A stretch of 53,003 bases of DNA from Microterricola pindariensis (GCF_002936985.1 NZ_MPZN01000022.1:1-53003), one strand, 5' to 3'. Shown: positions 34,082 to 41,395, counted from the stretch's first letter. Notes: generated by a model not told the origin, from the sequence alone. A program made the numbers and translations.

Positions 34082-34178
34082 AACGGAGCGTCGAGACGCT
34101 GAGGCAGGCCCGATTCCGATGGAAGAGGGGGCACCATTGCCCCGTTCCAGTAGCAGGGCTTCGGGTTCCCGTGCTACA
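34082..34178 (-). ncRNA. Structured 5' leader of the peroxidase mRNA (candidate cis-regulatory RNA)
   Basis: Three hairpins follow each other from the inferred start near 34178: H1 (34150-34177), with GTAGCA/TGCTAC arms plus an inner GGG/CCC pairing; H2 (34128-34143), GGGGCA-ATGG-TGCCCC, perfect; and H3 (34087-34100), AGCGTC-GA-GACGCT, ending 6 nt before the GGAGGG ribosome site. I do not recognise a known riboswitch class in it. The compact stem array before the ribosome site fits a regulatory or stabilising leader. Confidence 0.5.
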
Positions 34179-34184
34179 TGAGTG

Positions 34185-34214
34185 TGTCTACTCCCGAAGG
34201 TGAGCACACCTCAA
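34185..34214 (-). promoter_or_regulatory. Candidate promoter of the peroxidase gene
   Basis: On the minus strand TTGAGG, an 18-bp spacer and TAGACA form a sigma70-like pair. The predicted start near 34178 coincides with the first base of hairpin H1. Confidence 0.45.
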
Positions 34215-34231
34215 GTAATGCCTTGTTAATG

Positions 34232-34624
34232 TCACCCGTTTTGGGGGTACGGGTGGATGCCCCACGAGCCGCTTTCTCGCGGCGTTGTCTTGACTGCGGC
34301 GGGCAGAGGGGGGCCGCGGCTCCGCGTCATAGTGACGAAGCGCGCGGCGCCGGCATCCTCGACCACGCGGCCGTGCAGCATGACCAGGCCCGGCGGATCC
34401 ACGGTGCGGGCGGCGGGCAGTCCGTCATCGGCGTCGGCGCGCTCCTTGTCGCCCTCTGCGCCCTCTCCGCCCACGGATGTCGATGCGAATCCCCGGTCAG
34501 AGCCCTGAAACTCCAGCGCAGACGTGAGCGAGCCGGCGAGGGTGAGGCCGCTCAGCACGGCCAGGGCGGCGCCGGCAATGCTCACGCGGCGGAGCACGTC
34601 TCGCATTCCCGGCACGCGTGTCAT
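34232..34624 (-). CDS. Small exported protein of unknown function
   Basis: This 130-residue protein has an N-terminal hydrophobic signal or anchor (about residues 14-33, SIAGAALAVLSGLTLAGSLT) after a basic start, then a polar Gly/Asp-rich stretch and a short conserved-looking core (GLVMLHGRVVEDAGAARFVTM). Codon use is GC3-rich like its neighbours, so it looks genuine. I chose the ATG at 34624; a GTG at 34648 would add eight residues. It lies upstream of the peroxidase on the same strand with a promoter between, so co-transcription is not required. No family is recognised. Confidence 0.6.
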   Translation of the reverse strand: MTRVPGMRDVLRRVSIAGAALAVLSGLTLAGSLTSALEFQGSDRGFASTSVGGEGAEGDKERADADDGLPAARTVDPPGLVMLHGRVVEDAGAARFVTMTRSRGPPLPAAVKTTPRESGSWGIHPYPQNG

Positions 34625-34671
34625 GGCATCGTCGCATTCCCCGCTCACGGTGCTGCGTCGGATCCGCAGGC

Positions 34672-34723
34672 GCGCGAGCGGCTTCTGGCGCGATCATAGA
34701 CCCGGAGCCGCTCGGGCGCGCGC
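34672..34723 (-). terminator. Possible terminator of the pca operon
   Basis: AGCGGCT (34677-34683) and AGCCGCT (34706-34712) pair, with GCGCG-type flanks extending the stem after a bulge. It lies 7 nt beyond the pcaC stop. The loop is long (about 22 nt), so the call is moderate. Confidence 0.4.
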
Positions 34724-34729
34724 GAAGAA

Positions 34730-35131
34730 TCAGGGATTCTCGGCGAAGACCTCCGCGGCGATGCGGAACGCCGTGTTGGCCGCCGGCACCCCGCAGTAGA
34801 TGGCGCTCTGCAGGATCACCTCGCTGATCTCGGCGACGGTGAGGCCGTTGCGCAGGCCCGCCCGCAGGTGCATGGCGAGCTCCTCGTCGTGGCCGAGGGC
34901 GATGAGCGCGGTGATGACGCCGACCGAGCGCGCACGCCGGTCGAGCCCCGGGCGCGACCAGACGTCGCCCCACGCGACGCGGGTGATGAAGTCCTGGTAG
35001 TCCGCGGTCACCGGGGTCGCGGCCGCCGTCGCACGGTCGACGTGCGCGTCGGAGAGCACCGCGCGCCGCACCTGCATGCCCTGCTCGTAGCGCTCCGCGT
35101 CGCTCAGCCCTGTGCCGTCCGGCCTGCTCAT
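34730..35131 (-). CDS. pcaC: 4-carboxymuconolactone decarboxylase
   Basis: PcaC decarboxylates 4-carboxymuconolactone to 3-oxoadipate enol-lactone in protocatechuate breakdown. The 133 residues carry the CMD/AhpD-like fold, with DYQDFITRVAWGDVWSRPGLDRRARSVGVITALIALG and a C-terminal helix EVILQSAIYCGVPAANTAFR that keeps the conserved Cys and Ala-rich pattern. The ATG overlaps the pcaD stop as ATGA. In many actinobacteria PcaC is fused to PcaD as PcaL; here the two remain separate but overlap by 4 nt. It is the last pca gene. Confidence 0.93.
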   Translation of the reverse strand: MSRPDGTGLSDAERYEQGMQVRRAVLSDAHVDRATAAATPVTADYQDFITRVAWGDVWSRPGLDRRARSVGVITALIALGHDEELAMHLRAGLRNGLTVAEISEVILQSAIYCGVPAANTAFRIAAEVFAENP

Positions 35132-35916
35132 GCCCGTGCCTCTCGTGTGTGGGTGAAGAACGCCAGCAGCTCGTCTGCCGTGGCCCCTGCCTGTTCGGCG
35201 GGCGGCAGGTGTGCCGCATCCGGGATGCGCGCCGTCGCGCCGTGCTGCACGCCGCCGGCGATCTCCCGGGCCTTGGCCTCGGGGGCGACCTGGTCGTACT
35301 CGCCCCAGACGGCCAGCACGGGGGCCGAGATCTCGCCCAACCGCTCGCGGACGTCCAGACCGGCGAGCGCCTCGCAGCAGAGTGCGTAGCTCTCGTCATC
35401 CGCGCCCTGCAGCGCGTGCAGGAGCCGCCCGGTGAGGCCGGGCTCCCGCTCCACCGAGCCGGGCGCGAACCAGCGGCCGGCCGAGGCGCTGATCAGGGCG
35501 GAGGTCGACTGCCTGCGCACCAGGGCGGCGCGCTCCAGCCAGGCTTCCGGTGAGCCGAGCTGGGCGCCGGAGGCGACGATCGCGGCCGCGGTGACGAGGT
35601 CAGGGTGCCGGAGCGCCAGCTCCAACCCGGTCGCCCCGCCGAGCGACACCCCGGCGTAGAGCAGCGTCTCGTCGCCGCCGGCGCGCACCGCGGCGGCCAC
35701 CGCATCGGCGAGCTCGGCGACGCTGAACGGCTCGGTCGCCGCCGGTGAGTCGCCATGACCGGGCAGGTCCCAGGCCCGCACCCGGTAGTGCTCGGTGAGC
35801 GCGGGCGCCGCCTGCTCCCAGAGGATGCTGGAGGTGCCGAGCGAGGGGCCGAGCACGAGCAGCGGCGCATCGGCGGGGCCGATCGCGGCGGTCAGGGCGA
35901 TCCGGGGCACTGTCAT
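35128..35916 (-). CDS. pcaD: 3-oxoadipate enol-lactonase
   Basis: PcaD hydrolyses 3-oxoadipate enol-lactone to 3-oxoadipate. The 262-residue alpha/beta hydrolase has an oxyanion-hole start (LLVLGPSLGTSSILWEQ), the nucleophile elbow GVSLGG with the catalytic Ser, an Asp region (PVLAVWGEYDQVAP), and the His in PDAAHLPPAEQ. The ATG at 35916 overlaps the pcaB stop by 4 nt (ATGA). The frame remains open further upstream, but that part overlaps pcaB and is not PcaD-like. The operon order is pcaHGBDC. Confidence 0.93.
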   Translation of the reverse strand: MTVPRIALTAAIGPADAPLLVLGPSLGTSSILWEQAAPALTEHYRVRAWDLPGHGDSPAATEPFSVAELADAVAAAVRAGGDETLLYAGVSLGGATGLELALRHPDLVTAAAIVASGAQLGSPEAWLERAALVRRQSTSALISASAGRWFAPGSVEREPGLTGRLLHALQGADDESYALCCEALAGLDVRERLGEISAPVLAVWGEYDQVAPEAKAREIAGGVQHGATARIPDAAHLPPAEQAGATADELLAFFTHTREARA

Positions 35917-37256
35917 GATGTCTGTTCCTCCTGCTGCGCGGCATGTCCCTGCTGCGCGGGGTCTTCCTGCTGCGCGGGGTCTTCCTGCTGCGCGGGGTCG
36001 CCGCCCAGGTTCCGCACGGCGAGCTCGCTGGCCAGGCCGATGTAGTCGGCGGGGGCCGATTCTCCCGCGCGCGGTCCGCGCTCGGCGAGGAGGGCGCCGC
36101 CCGTCATGGCCAGGTTGCGGGCGACGGCGGCGTCGTCGACGACCAGCCCGCCGACGAGTCTGCGCGTGTGCGCGGTCGCGCCGAGGGCCAGCCGCAGCAG
36201 TTCGCGCAGCGTCGGCCATTCGGCATGCCAGGAGCCGTCCGGGCGCTCGTCCACGGCGAGCACGGCGGCCAGCTGCAGCGTGGCGCCGAGCTGCGGGGCG
36301 CGCAGGGCGGCCGAGCGGATCAGCACGGATGCCGCGGGGTTGCGCTTCTGGGGCATGGCCGAGGAGCCGCCGGGCTCCCCCTCGGCGATTTCGGCGATCT
36401 CGGTGCGGCTGAGCGTGGCGACATCCGTCGCCAGCTTGCCGAGCGCCGCCAGCAGCTGCACGAGCGCGTCGCCGAGCTCGGTGACGGGCCAGCGCTGGGT
36501 GTGCCAGGGCGCGTCGGGGGCGGCCAGGCCGAGCTCGGCGGCGAAGGCGGCGGGCAGCGCGGCTGTCCGCTCGGCGCCGAGCGCGTCGGTCCAGGAGGCG
36601 AGGGTGCCGCCGGCGCCGCCGAGCTGGGCGGGGAGCAGGGCGGCGTCCAGGGTCAGCCGGGCCCGGCGGATGCCGCGCAGCCAGTTCGCGGCGCGGAGAC
36701 CGACCGTTGTCGGCACGGCGTGCTGGGTGAGGGTGCGGGCGGCGGCGGTCTGGCCGCGCCGCTCTTTGGCCATCCGGGCGAGGGCGGCCTCGAGCGCGGT
36801 CAGCTCGGCGGCGATCTGGGCGCGGGCGCGTTCGGCCAGCAGCATGAGGGCGCTGTCCAGGATGTCCTGGCTGGTGGCGCCCTCGTGCGCCTCGGCGAAC
36901 CCGCCCGCCCGCAGCGCCCGCACGAGCGGGATGACGGGGTTGCCGCCGGAGGCGGCCGCCCGGGCGATCTGGTCGAGGTCGATGCCGAGCCGGTGCCCGG
37001 TGCAGAGTTCCCCGGCGCCGCGCCAGCCGAGCTCGGCCGAACGCCGCTCACGGGCGGAGGCCTCGCCGCCGCGCACGGTGTCGAGGGCCCGCCAGAGCGC
37101 CACCTCGACCGTCACCAGACCGCCGAGCACGGCGTCATCGGCCACGAGGGCGTCGTGGCCGGCCGTCACCGGGGAGAGCAGCCCGCGGTCGAACACCGAA
37201 CCGAGCGCCGCAGCGGCGTTCGACACTTCAGCGTTCGTCACATCAGTGTTCGTCAC
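35913..37256 (-). CDS. pcaB: 3-carboxy-cis,cis-muconate cycloisomerase with a repeat tail
   Basis: PcaB converts 3-carboxy-cis,cis-muconate to 4-carboxymuconolactone. The 447 residues belong to the fumarase/aspartase superfamily; the signature GGSSAMPQKRNPAASV is at 296-311 and the first conserved region GHRLGIDLDQIARA at about 87-100. The start is the GTG at 37256, 1 nt after the pcaG stop. No ribosome site is clear, and GTG codons at two more in-frame positions within a short repeat (GTGACGAACNCTGA) are alternatives. The C-terminus ends in DPAQQE repeats, an expansion absent from the family core. The stop overlaps pcaD. Confidence 0.9.
   Translation of the reverse strand: MTNTDVTNAEVSNAAAALGSVFDRGLLSPVTAGHDALVADDAVLGGLVTVEVALWRALDTVRGGEASARERRSAELGWRGAGELCTGHRLGIDLDQIARAAASGGNPVIPLVRALRAGGFAEAHEGATSQDILDSALMLLAERARAQIAAELTALEAALARMAKERRGQTAAARTLTQHAVPTTVGLRAANWLRGIRRARLTLDAALLPAQLGGAGGTLASWTDALGAERTAALPAAFAAELGLAAPDAPWHTQRWPVTELGDALVQLLAALGKLATDVATLSRTEIAEIAEGEPGGSSAMPQKRNPAASVLIRSAALRAPQLGATLQLAAVLAVDERPDGSWHAEWPTLRELLRLALGATAHTRRLVGGLVVDDAAVARNLAMTGGALLAERGPRAGESAPADYIGLASELAVRNLGGDPAQQEDPAQQEDPAQQGHAAQQEEQTS
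35931..36002. repeat. Four 18-bp tandem units at the 3' end of pcaB
   Basis: CTGCTGCGCGGGGTCTTC is repeated; two copies are exact and the outer two diverge. On the minus strand it encodes the DPAQQE tail. The period keeps the frame, and the array ends 18 nt from the pcaB stop. Confidence 0.9.
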
Positions 37257-37257
37257 A

Positions 37258-37827
37258 TCAGAAGGCAAGGAACACGGTCTCCTTCTCGCCCTGCAACCGA
37301 ATGTCGTGGTGGAGCCCACCGCCCGGCAGGCGCGTTGCGATGAGCGTAGCGCGCTCCCCGGCCGCGAGCGACGACAGCAGCGGGTCGGCGGCCAGCGCCT
37401 CCGCGTCCTCTGGCAGGTAGATCCGGGTGTGCAGCTTGTCTGGCAGCCCGCGCGCGAACACGATCGCGGCGAGGAACGGGGCGCCGCCGGCCGCGGCGCC
37501 GGGGTTGCGGGTCCAGAACTCGTAGCGGCCGTCGTCGTTCGTCGCCGCGCGGCCGAAGCCGGTGAAGCTGTGGTCGTCGCGACGGCGGGCGCCGCGGGCG
37601 CGGGGCACGGTGCCGTCGGCATCCGCCCCCCAGATCTCGACGAGGGCGTCGGGGATCGGGTTGCCCGCGCCGTCGTACACGGTGCCGCCGAGCAGGAGCG
37701 CGCCGGGCGAGTGCGGATGCACGACCTCATGCATTTTCTCGTAGTTGGTGCCGAAGGCGAAGAAGGGGCCGACGGTCTGGCCGGGCGTCGGCTCGAGGCT
37801 GCGGGGCGGGGCGGATGCGGTCGTCAT
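37258..37827 (-). CDS. pcaG: Protocatechuate 3,4-dioxygenase alpha subunit
   Basis: PcaG is the non-iron-binding subunit that pairs with PcaH to cleave protocatechuate between its hydroxyls. The 189 residues start TPGQTVGPFFAFGTNYEKM and continue through the dioxygenase beta-sandwich (GGTVYDGAGNPIPDALVEIWGADADG, FTGFGRAATNDDGRYEFWTRNPG in outline), ending GLHHDIRLQGEKETVFLAF. The iron ligands of the beta subunit are missing, as expected. The ATG overlaps the pcaH stop (TGATG). It is the second gene of the pca operon. Confidence 0.95.
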   Translation of the reverse strand: MTTASAPPRSLEPTPGQTVGPFFAFGTNYEKMHEVVHPHSPGALLLGGTVYDGAGNPIPDALVEIWGADADGTVPRARGARRRDDHSFTGFGRAATNDDGRYEFWTRNPGAAAGGAPFLAAIVFARGLPDKLHTRIYLPEDAEALAADPLLSSLAAGERATLIATRLPGGGLHHDIRLQGEKETVFLAF

Positions 37828-38645
37828 CAGTGGCCTTCCTCCTGCTCGAACCAGGTGGCGTCCGGGCCGTCGACGACGATGTCGAAGCGGTAGCCGGTGG
37901 AGCGCTCCGGCTCGGTGAGGTCGTGGTCGTAGACGCCGATCAGCCGGTCGCGGTCGGCCTGCGTGCGGATGGAGTTGTAGATCGGGTCCAGGCCGAACAG
38001 GGGGTCGCCGGGGAAGTACATCTGGGTGACGACGCGCTGCGTGAACGAGCTGCCGAACACCGAGAAGTGGATGTGCGCCGGCCGCCACGCGTTCACGTGG
38101 TTCTTCCACGGGTACGGGCCGGGCTTGATCGTGGTGAACAGGTACTCGCCGCGATCGTTCGTGACGGCGCGGCCGGCACCGGTGAAGTTCGGGTCCAGCG
38201 GCGCCGGGTGCTGGTCGCGCTGGTGGATGTAGCGCCCGGCCGAGTTGGCCTGCCACACCTCGATCAGCTGGTTCGCGATCGGGCGGCCCCAGGAGTCGAG
38301 CAGCCGCCCGCGCACCGTGATCCGCTCGCCGAGCGGCTCCCCCGCGTGCTGCAGGGTGAGATCGGACTCGATGGCGGCGACGTCGCGCTGCCCGAAAGCG
38401 GGCGAGAGGAGCTCGATGGTCTCCGGGTCGACGAGGGTCGGGCTCTTGGTCGGATGCCGCAGGATGCTGGAGCGGTAGGGCGGGAAGTCGTACATCGTGC
38501 GCGGGAGAACCTCACCCGCCGCCTCGCGGCGCAGGAAGTCGGCGTGGAACTCGGCGATCTCCCGGGTGATCTCGGCCTGGGAGGCCTGGTCTGGCGCGGC
38601 CAGCAGGCTCTCCGGCGCCACCGGGGGGCGGGGAATGACGGTCAT
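37827..38645 (-). CDS. pcaH: Protocatechuate 3,4-dioxygenase beta subunit
   Basis: PcaH binds the Fe(III) that opens protocatechuate to 3-carboxy-cis,cis-muconate. The 272 residues show the four ligands in order: Tyr139 (AGRYIHQRD), Tyr178 (PGPYPWKNH), His191 and His193 (WRPAHIHFS). It is first in the operon. The ATG at 38645 has GAGG at 5 nt. A perfect 17-bp palindrome lies 70-86 nt upstream, a likely operator for a pca regulator not present in this window. The enzyme allows growth on plant-derived aromatic acids. Confidence 0.96.
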   Translation of the reverse strand: MTVIPRPPVAPESLLAAPDQASQAEITREIAEFHADFLRREAAGEVLPRTMYDFPPYRSSILRHPTKSPTLVDPETIELLSPAFGQRDVAAIESDLTLQHAGEPLGERITVRGRLLDSWGRPIANQLIEVWQANSAGRYIHQRDQHPAPLDPNFTGAGRAVTNDRGEYLFTTIKPGPYPWKNHVNAWRPAHIHFSVFGSSFTQRVVTQMYFPGDPLFGLDPIYNSIRTQADRDRLIGVYDHDLTEPERSTGYRFDIVVDGPDATWFEQEEGH

Positions 38646-38714
38646 GGGCGCCTCTCTGCGACACAAGCGAATACCCCCGAGTGTGGCAGCGGCGCCCGCC
38701 CGACCGGCAGGCGT

Positions 38715-38731
38715 TTCCCATTCAATGGGAA
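38715..38731. promoter_or_regulatory. Perfect palindromic operator candidate of the pca operon
   Basis: TTCCCATTCAATGGGAA is a perfect palindrome with 8-bp arms around one base. It overlaps the stop codon of the adjacent membrane-protein gene and lies 70-86 nt upstream of pcaH. The size and symmetry resemble IclR-family sites that control pca genes in other bacteria. Confidence 0.6.
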
Positions 38732-39663
38732 GGATCTGCGGCGGCGACGGCGGCCGCGCGTCGCAGTGTGGTCGCCCCGATCAGGAGCGATGCGCAGACG
38801 GCCGTGGCGACGAGGAGCGCCATGCCCTCCTCCCCGCGGGAGGTGAGCGAGCCGACCGCCCAGGCCGCCGCCCAGGGCAGGCTGGCGATCACCACGACCG
38901 CGGCGGCCGTGTCGTTCCGGGCGACGAGGAGGGCACTGGCGAGGAGGAGCGCCAGCACGAGGGCAATCCCCAGGTTGGAGATTCCGGCCGGAACCAGCCA
39001 GAAGAAGTGATCGCCGTGATACCGCGCGCCGAACACGCCCAGCCCCGCGTACACGCCGGCGAGTGCCGCGGTGGCCACGCCGAAGCCGACGAGCGTCATC
39101 CGGGGTGCAACGGGCGTCCCCCCGAGACCGAGGAGAGCGAGGAGCCCGAGGAAGCCGATCGTGGTGGACGAGAGCCCCGCCCAGCCTCCGGTGACGTGGC
39201 TGGCCGCCACCAGGCCGATCGCGGTCGCCACGCTCGCGGCCAGGGCGATCCGGGCCGCCCGCCGCCAACCGAACAGGAAGAGTGCGAGGGCGATCAGCCA
39301 CGCCGCGTAGAGGAGCACGCCCGGGTTGACGAACGGGCCGAACGTCCGCACCACGACCATCGGGTCCCTGGCCGCCCACGGCGCCCAGCCGTGAGCCAGG
39401 AAGAACACCAGCGAGAGGGCGGCGCCCGTCGCCAGGGCCACGGTGGCAACGCCGTCGCGGACCGGCGCGGGCAGGGAGGCGCCCAGCCGGGTGGCCAGGC
39501 CGTTGCCGAGCAGGGCGATCGTCTCGCGCGCGCTCGGCGACAGGCGGCCCTCGCCGTCCGCGACGTCCAGAAGGGTTCCGAGCACGGCCTCCTCGTTGGC
39601 CGCCCGCCAGGCGCGCGGGTACACGCGCAACAGGGCGCGGTACCGAGCCTCCAGGGTGCTCAC
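38722..39663 (-). CDS. Multi-pass membrane protein, PadR partner
   Basis: This 313-residue protein begins with a short soluble helical domain (YRALLRVYPRAWRAANEEAVLGTLLDVA, residues 7-34, resembling the HAAS-like start of PadR-linked proteins). About eight hydrophobic helices follow. The ATG at 39663 overlaps the padR stop (ATGA), so it is translated with the regulator. Such pairs usually control an anti-sigma-like or membrane-stress function; the precise role is unknown. Its stop lies within the pca palindrome. Confidence 0.75.
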   Translation of the reverse strand: MSTLEARYRALLRVYPRAWRAANEEAVLGTLLDVADGEGRLSPSARETIALLGNGLATRLGASLPAPVRDGVATVALATGAALSLVFFLAHGWAPWAARDPMVVVRTFGPFVNPGVLLYAAWLIALALFLFGWRRAARIALAASVATAIGLVAASHVTGGWAGLSSTTIGFLGLLALLGLGGTPVAPRMTLVGFGVATAALAGVYAGLGVFGARYHGDHFFWLVPAGISNLGIALVLALLLASALLVARNDTAAAVVVIASLPWAAAWAVGSLTSRGEEGMALLVATAVCASLLIGATTLRRAAAVAAADPSH

Positions 39664-40016
39664 GCAGCGCCTCCGAGCGCGGCTCGCATGGATGCCGGCC
39701 GCGCCTGCAGGCGGGAGCGCAGCTGGCGCGCGTTCGCCTCAATCCGCTGGAGCTCGCGCTCCAGGGCTTCCGATCCGGGTTCCGTCAGGGCGTAATAGCG
39801 GCGGAGGCGCCCGTCAACGGACTCCTCCCCGGCCGGGGCGACCAACCCCTGTGTGCCGAGTCGACCCAGGGCCGCGTAGAGTGTCGCGACCTTCAGCCGG
39901 ACCCGGCCGTCGGAGAGTGCGGCGACGTCGTGGATCATCGCGTAGCCGTGCTTCTGTCCACTCGCCAACGACGCGAGGATGAAGAGGGTCGGTTCGCGCA
40001 TCTCGGTGTCTGCCAT
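39660..40016 (-). CDS. PadR family transcriptional regulator
   Basis: This 118-residue protein is a PadR-type winged helix: EPTLFILASLASGQKHGYAMIHDVAALSDGRVRLKVATLYAALGRLGTQGLV in outline, residues 8-60, then a short C-terminal dimer helix. The ATG at 40016 gives the standard PadR start; a longer frame upstream is noncoding-looking. It forms a two-gene unit with the membrane protein (ATGA overlap). An inverted repeat lies at its promoter, fitting autorepression. Confidence 0.9.
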   Translation of the reverse strand: MADTEMREPTLFILASLASGQKHGYAMIHDVAALSDGRVRLKVATLYAALGRLGTQGLVAPAGEESVDGRLRRYYALTEPGSEALERELQRIEANARQLRSRLQARPASMRAALGGAA

Positions 40017-40019
40017 GCG

Positions 40020-40046
40020 ACAGAACATACTCTGTTGATCGATATA
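40020..40046 (-). promoter_or_regulatory. padR promoter and possible self-operator
   Basis: TATATC on the minus strand (40041-40046) is a good -10 element. Between it and the start codon lies ACAGA-N6-TCTGT (40020-40035), which could be a PadR operator. Confidence 0.45.
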
Positions 40047-40164
40047 TCCCGGTGCTGCGGCCCGGGCGTGTCTGCACGACGTGTCGCGGATCGGGCCGGA
40101 GAACGCCGCGTGCGAGAAGGGTGTGACAACAGGAAGAAACAACAACGTGTGACAACGACCTTGA

Positions 40165-40540
40165 TGGTGGAGATGCCGGGAATTGAACCCGGGTCCACTG
40201 CTGTAGTCATGCGCCTTCTACGGGTGTATCTAGTGAAGTCGTTCTACTCGGCTCCGGAATTTGCCACTAGCACCTAATCCGACAAGCCCAGCCCTCGTTT
40301 AAGTCCCTCTACACCCCGCGGCTCAATGTAGAAGCAATCTCTCTAAATGGCGCCAGGATCCGGGTAGAGAGCATTCCCGGTCTGACGGACTTCTTTAGTG
40401 CGCTCGCTTAGGCAGCGAGGGCGAAGTCAGTGCGCTTTGAATTGGCACTTATTGTTTTTCAGAGATCGTTTACGAGATAACCCTGAATCCTCGACCCGCT
40501 TCTCGCAATTGAACAGGCAATGTCGAAACCGATCATCCCC
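40165..40540 (-). ncRNA. ssrA: Transfer-messenger RNA (tmRNA)
   Basis: tmRNA rescues stalled ribosomes with SmpB. Read on the minus strand, the 5' end is GGGGATGATCGGTTTCGAC and the 3' end is GGTTCAATTCCCGGCATCTCCACCA in outline, giving the tRNA-like T arm and encoded CCA. The tag frame (40446 to 40408) is ANSKRTDFALAA followed by TAA; the FALAA end is the proteolysis signal. Length is about 376 nt. smpB lies about 3.4 kb away on the same strand. Perfect 16-bp inverted repeats flank the gene. Confidence 0.95.
40408..40446 (-). other. tmRNA tag-peptide reading frame
   Basis: The resume codon is GCC at 40446, followed by codons for NSKRTDFALAA and TAA at 40408-40410. It adds a hydrophobic ALAA end that directs tagged proteins to ClpXP. 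Confidence 0.93.
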
Positions 40541-40572
40541 ATGAAGCAGGTCGTTGTCACACGCTGTTGAGT

Positions 40573-40578
40573 TGTCAA
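40573..40578 (-). promoter_or_regulatory. Candidate -35 of the tmRNA promoter
   Basis: A consensus TTGACA on the minus strand lies about 33 nt before the mature 5' end of ssrA. The matching -10 position (AACGAC) is poor, so a further upstream start remains possible. Confidence 0.35.
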
Positions 40579-40668
40579 ACACTGCACGAGACCGTCCTAG
40601 ACGAGAACCTCATGCAGCCCTACAGTCTAGAACAGCAGCCAGCAGAAATCCATTCCAAGGGGGACGCC

Positions 40669-41331
40669 ATGGGCATCACCATCACCGTTTCCGGAGAAGC
40701 CGAGCGCAAACGCGCCGCAGAGCGCGCCGTGCTCCACCTCTCCGTCGGCTTCGAGGGGCCGGAACGCGAGGACGTGCTGGAGCAAAGTGCCCGGCTGCAT
40801 TCCGAGCTGAGCGCCCAGCTGGGCTACCTGCACTCCCCCGGCACGGGCCCCGTGCTGGAGTGGGCCGGCGAGCAGCTCCGGGTCTGGGGCCAGCGGCCGT
40901 GGAGCCAGACGGGCGAGCAGCTGCCCGTCGTGCACCACTCGGCGGCATCCCTCAGCGCGACGTTCAACGACTTTGTCGCCCTCTCCCGCTGGGTGGGCGA
41001 GATCGCCCTGCTCGACGGGGTGACGGTGAACGGCGTGGACTGGTCGCTCAGCGACGCAACCCGGCACGAGGTGGAGAGCGCGGTGCAGCGGGATGCCGTC
41101 GCCGCCGCCGTCAAGAAGGCCGAGATCTACGCAGCCAGCCTCGGCTTCACCGGCGTCATCCCCGAGGCGATCAGCGACCCGGGCCTCCTGGGCGACGACG
41201 ACCACCCGCTGGCGAAGATGGCGATGCGCACGTCGATGGGCGCCGCGGATGCCGGCGGAGACGCCACGACGCTCAAGCCGGAGGAGATCCGGGTGAGCGC
41301 GGCCGTGCACGCCCGGTTCAGCGCGGGGTAA
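40669..41331 (+). CDS. SIMPL domain (DUF541) protein
   Basis: This 220-residue cytoplasmic protein begins ITITVSGEAERKRAAERAVLHLSVGFEG, the usual start of the SIMPL/DUF541 fold. Further family features are a central beta-rich segment and DAVAAAVKKAEIYAASLGFTG near residue 145. The ATG at 40669 has AAGGGGG upstream and gives the family N-terminus; a longer open frame upstream is untranslated sequence. No signal peptide is seen. SIMPL proteins have been linked to signalling or oxidative stress in other organisms, but the molecular role here is unknown. Confidence 0.82.
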   Translation: MGITITVSGEAERKRAAERAVLHLSVGFEGPEREDVLEQSARLHSELSAQLGYLHSPGTGPVLEWAGEQLRVWGQRPWSQTGEQLPVVHHSAASLSATFNDFVALSRWVGEIALLDGVTVNGVDWSLSDATRHEVESAVQRDAVAAAVKKAEIYAASLGFTGVIPEAISDPGLLGDDDHPLAKMAMRTSMGAADAGGDATTLKPEEIRVSAAVHARFSAG

Positions 41332-41395
41332 GCCTCGGCACGGGCGGAGAAGCTGGCTGGCTGGCTGGCCGGCGGGCGTGATTCGACCCGGGGAC

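Larger units (their letters stand above)
40146..40563. repeat. 16-bp inverted repeats flanking the tmRNA gene
   Basis: CGTGTGACAACGACCT at 40146-40161 and its exact complement at 40548-40563 bracket ssrA, 3 nt beyond its 3' end and 7 nt before its 5' end. A further direct copy GTGTGACAAC sits at 40121-40130. In a longer precursor RNA the two flanks could pair. Confidence 0.85.

Noticed and set aside
35949-36002. CRISPR-like array in the pca region
   Set aside because: The 18-bp units are contiguous without spacers and encode the PcaB tail.
35128-36219. pcaD extended N-terminally into pcaB
   Set aside because: The extra residues are an Arg-rich out-of-frame reading of pcaB; the ATG at 35916 with the ATGA overlap is the natural start.
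40567-40668. Longer start for the SIMPL protein
   Set aside because: The extension runs through the tmRNA promoter region and lacks a ribosome site; AAGGGGG precedes the ATG at 40669.
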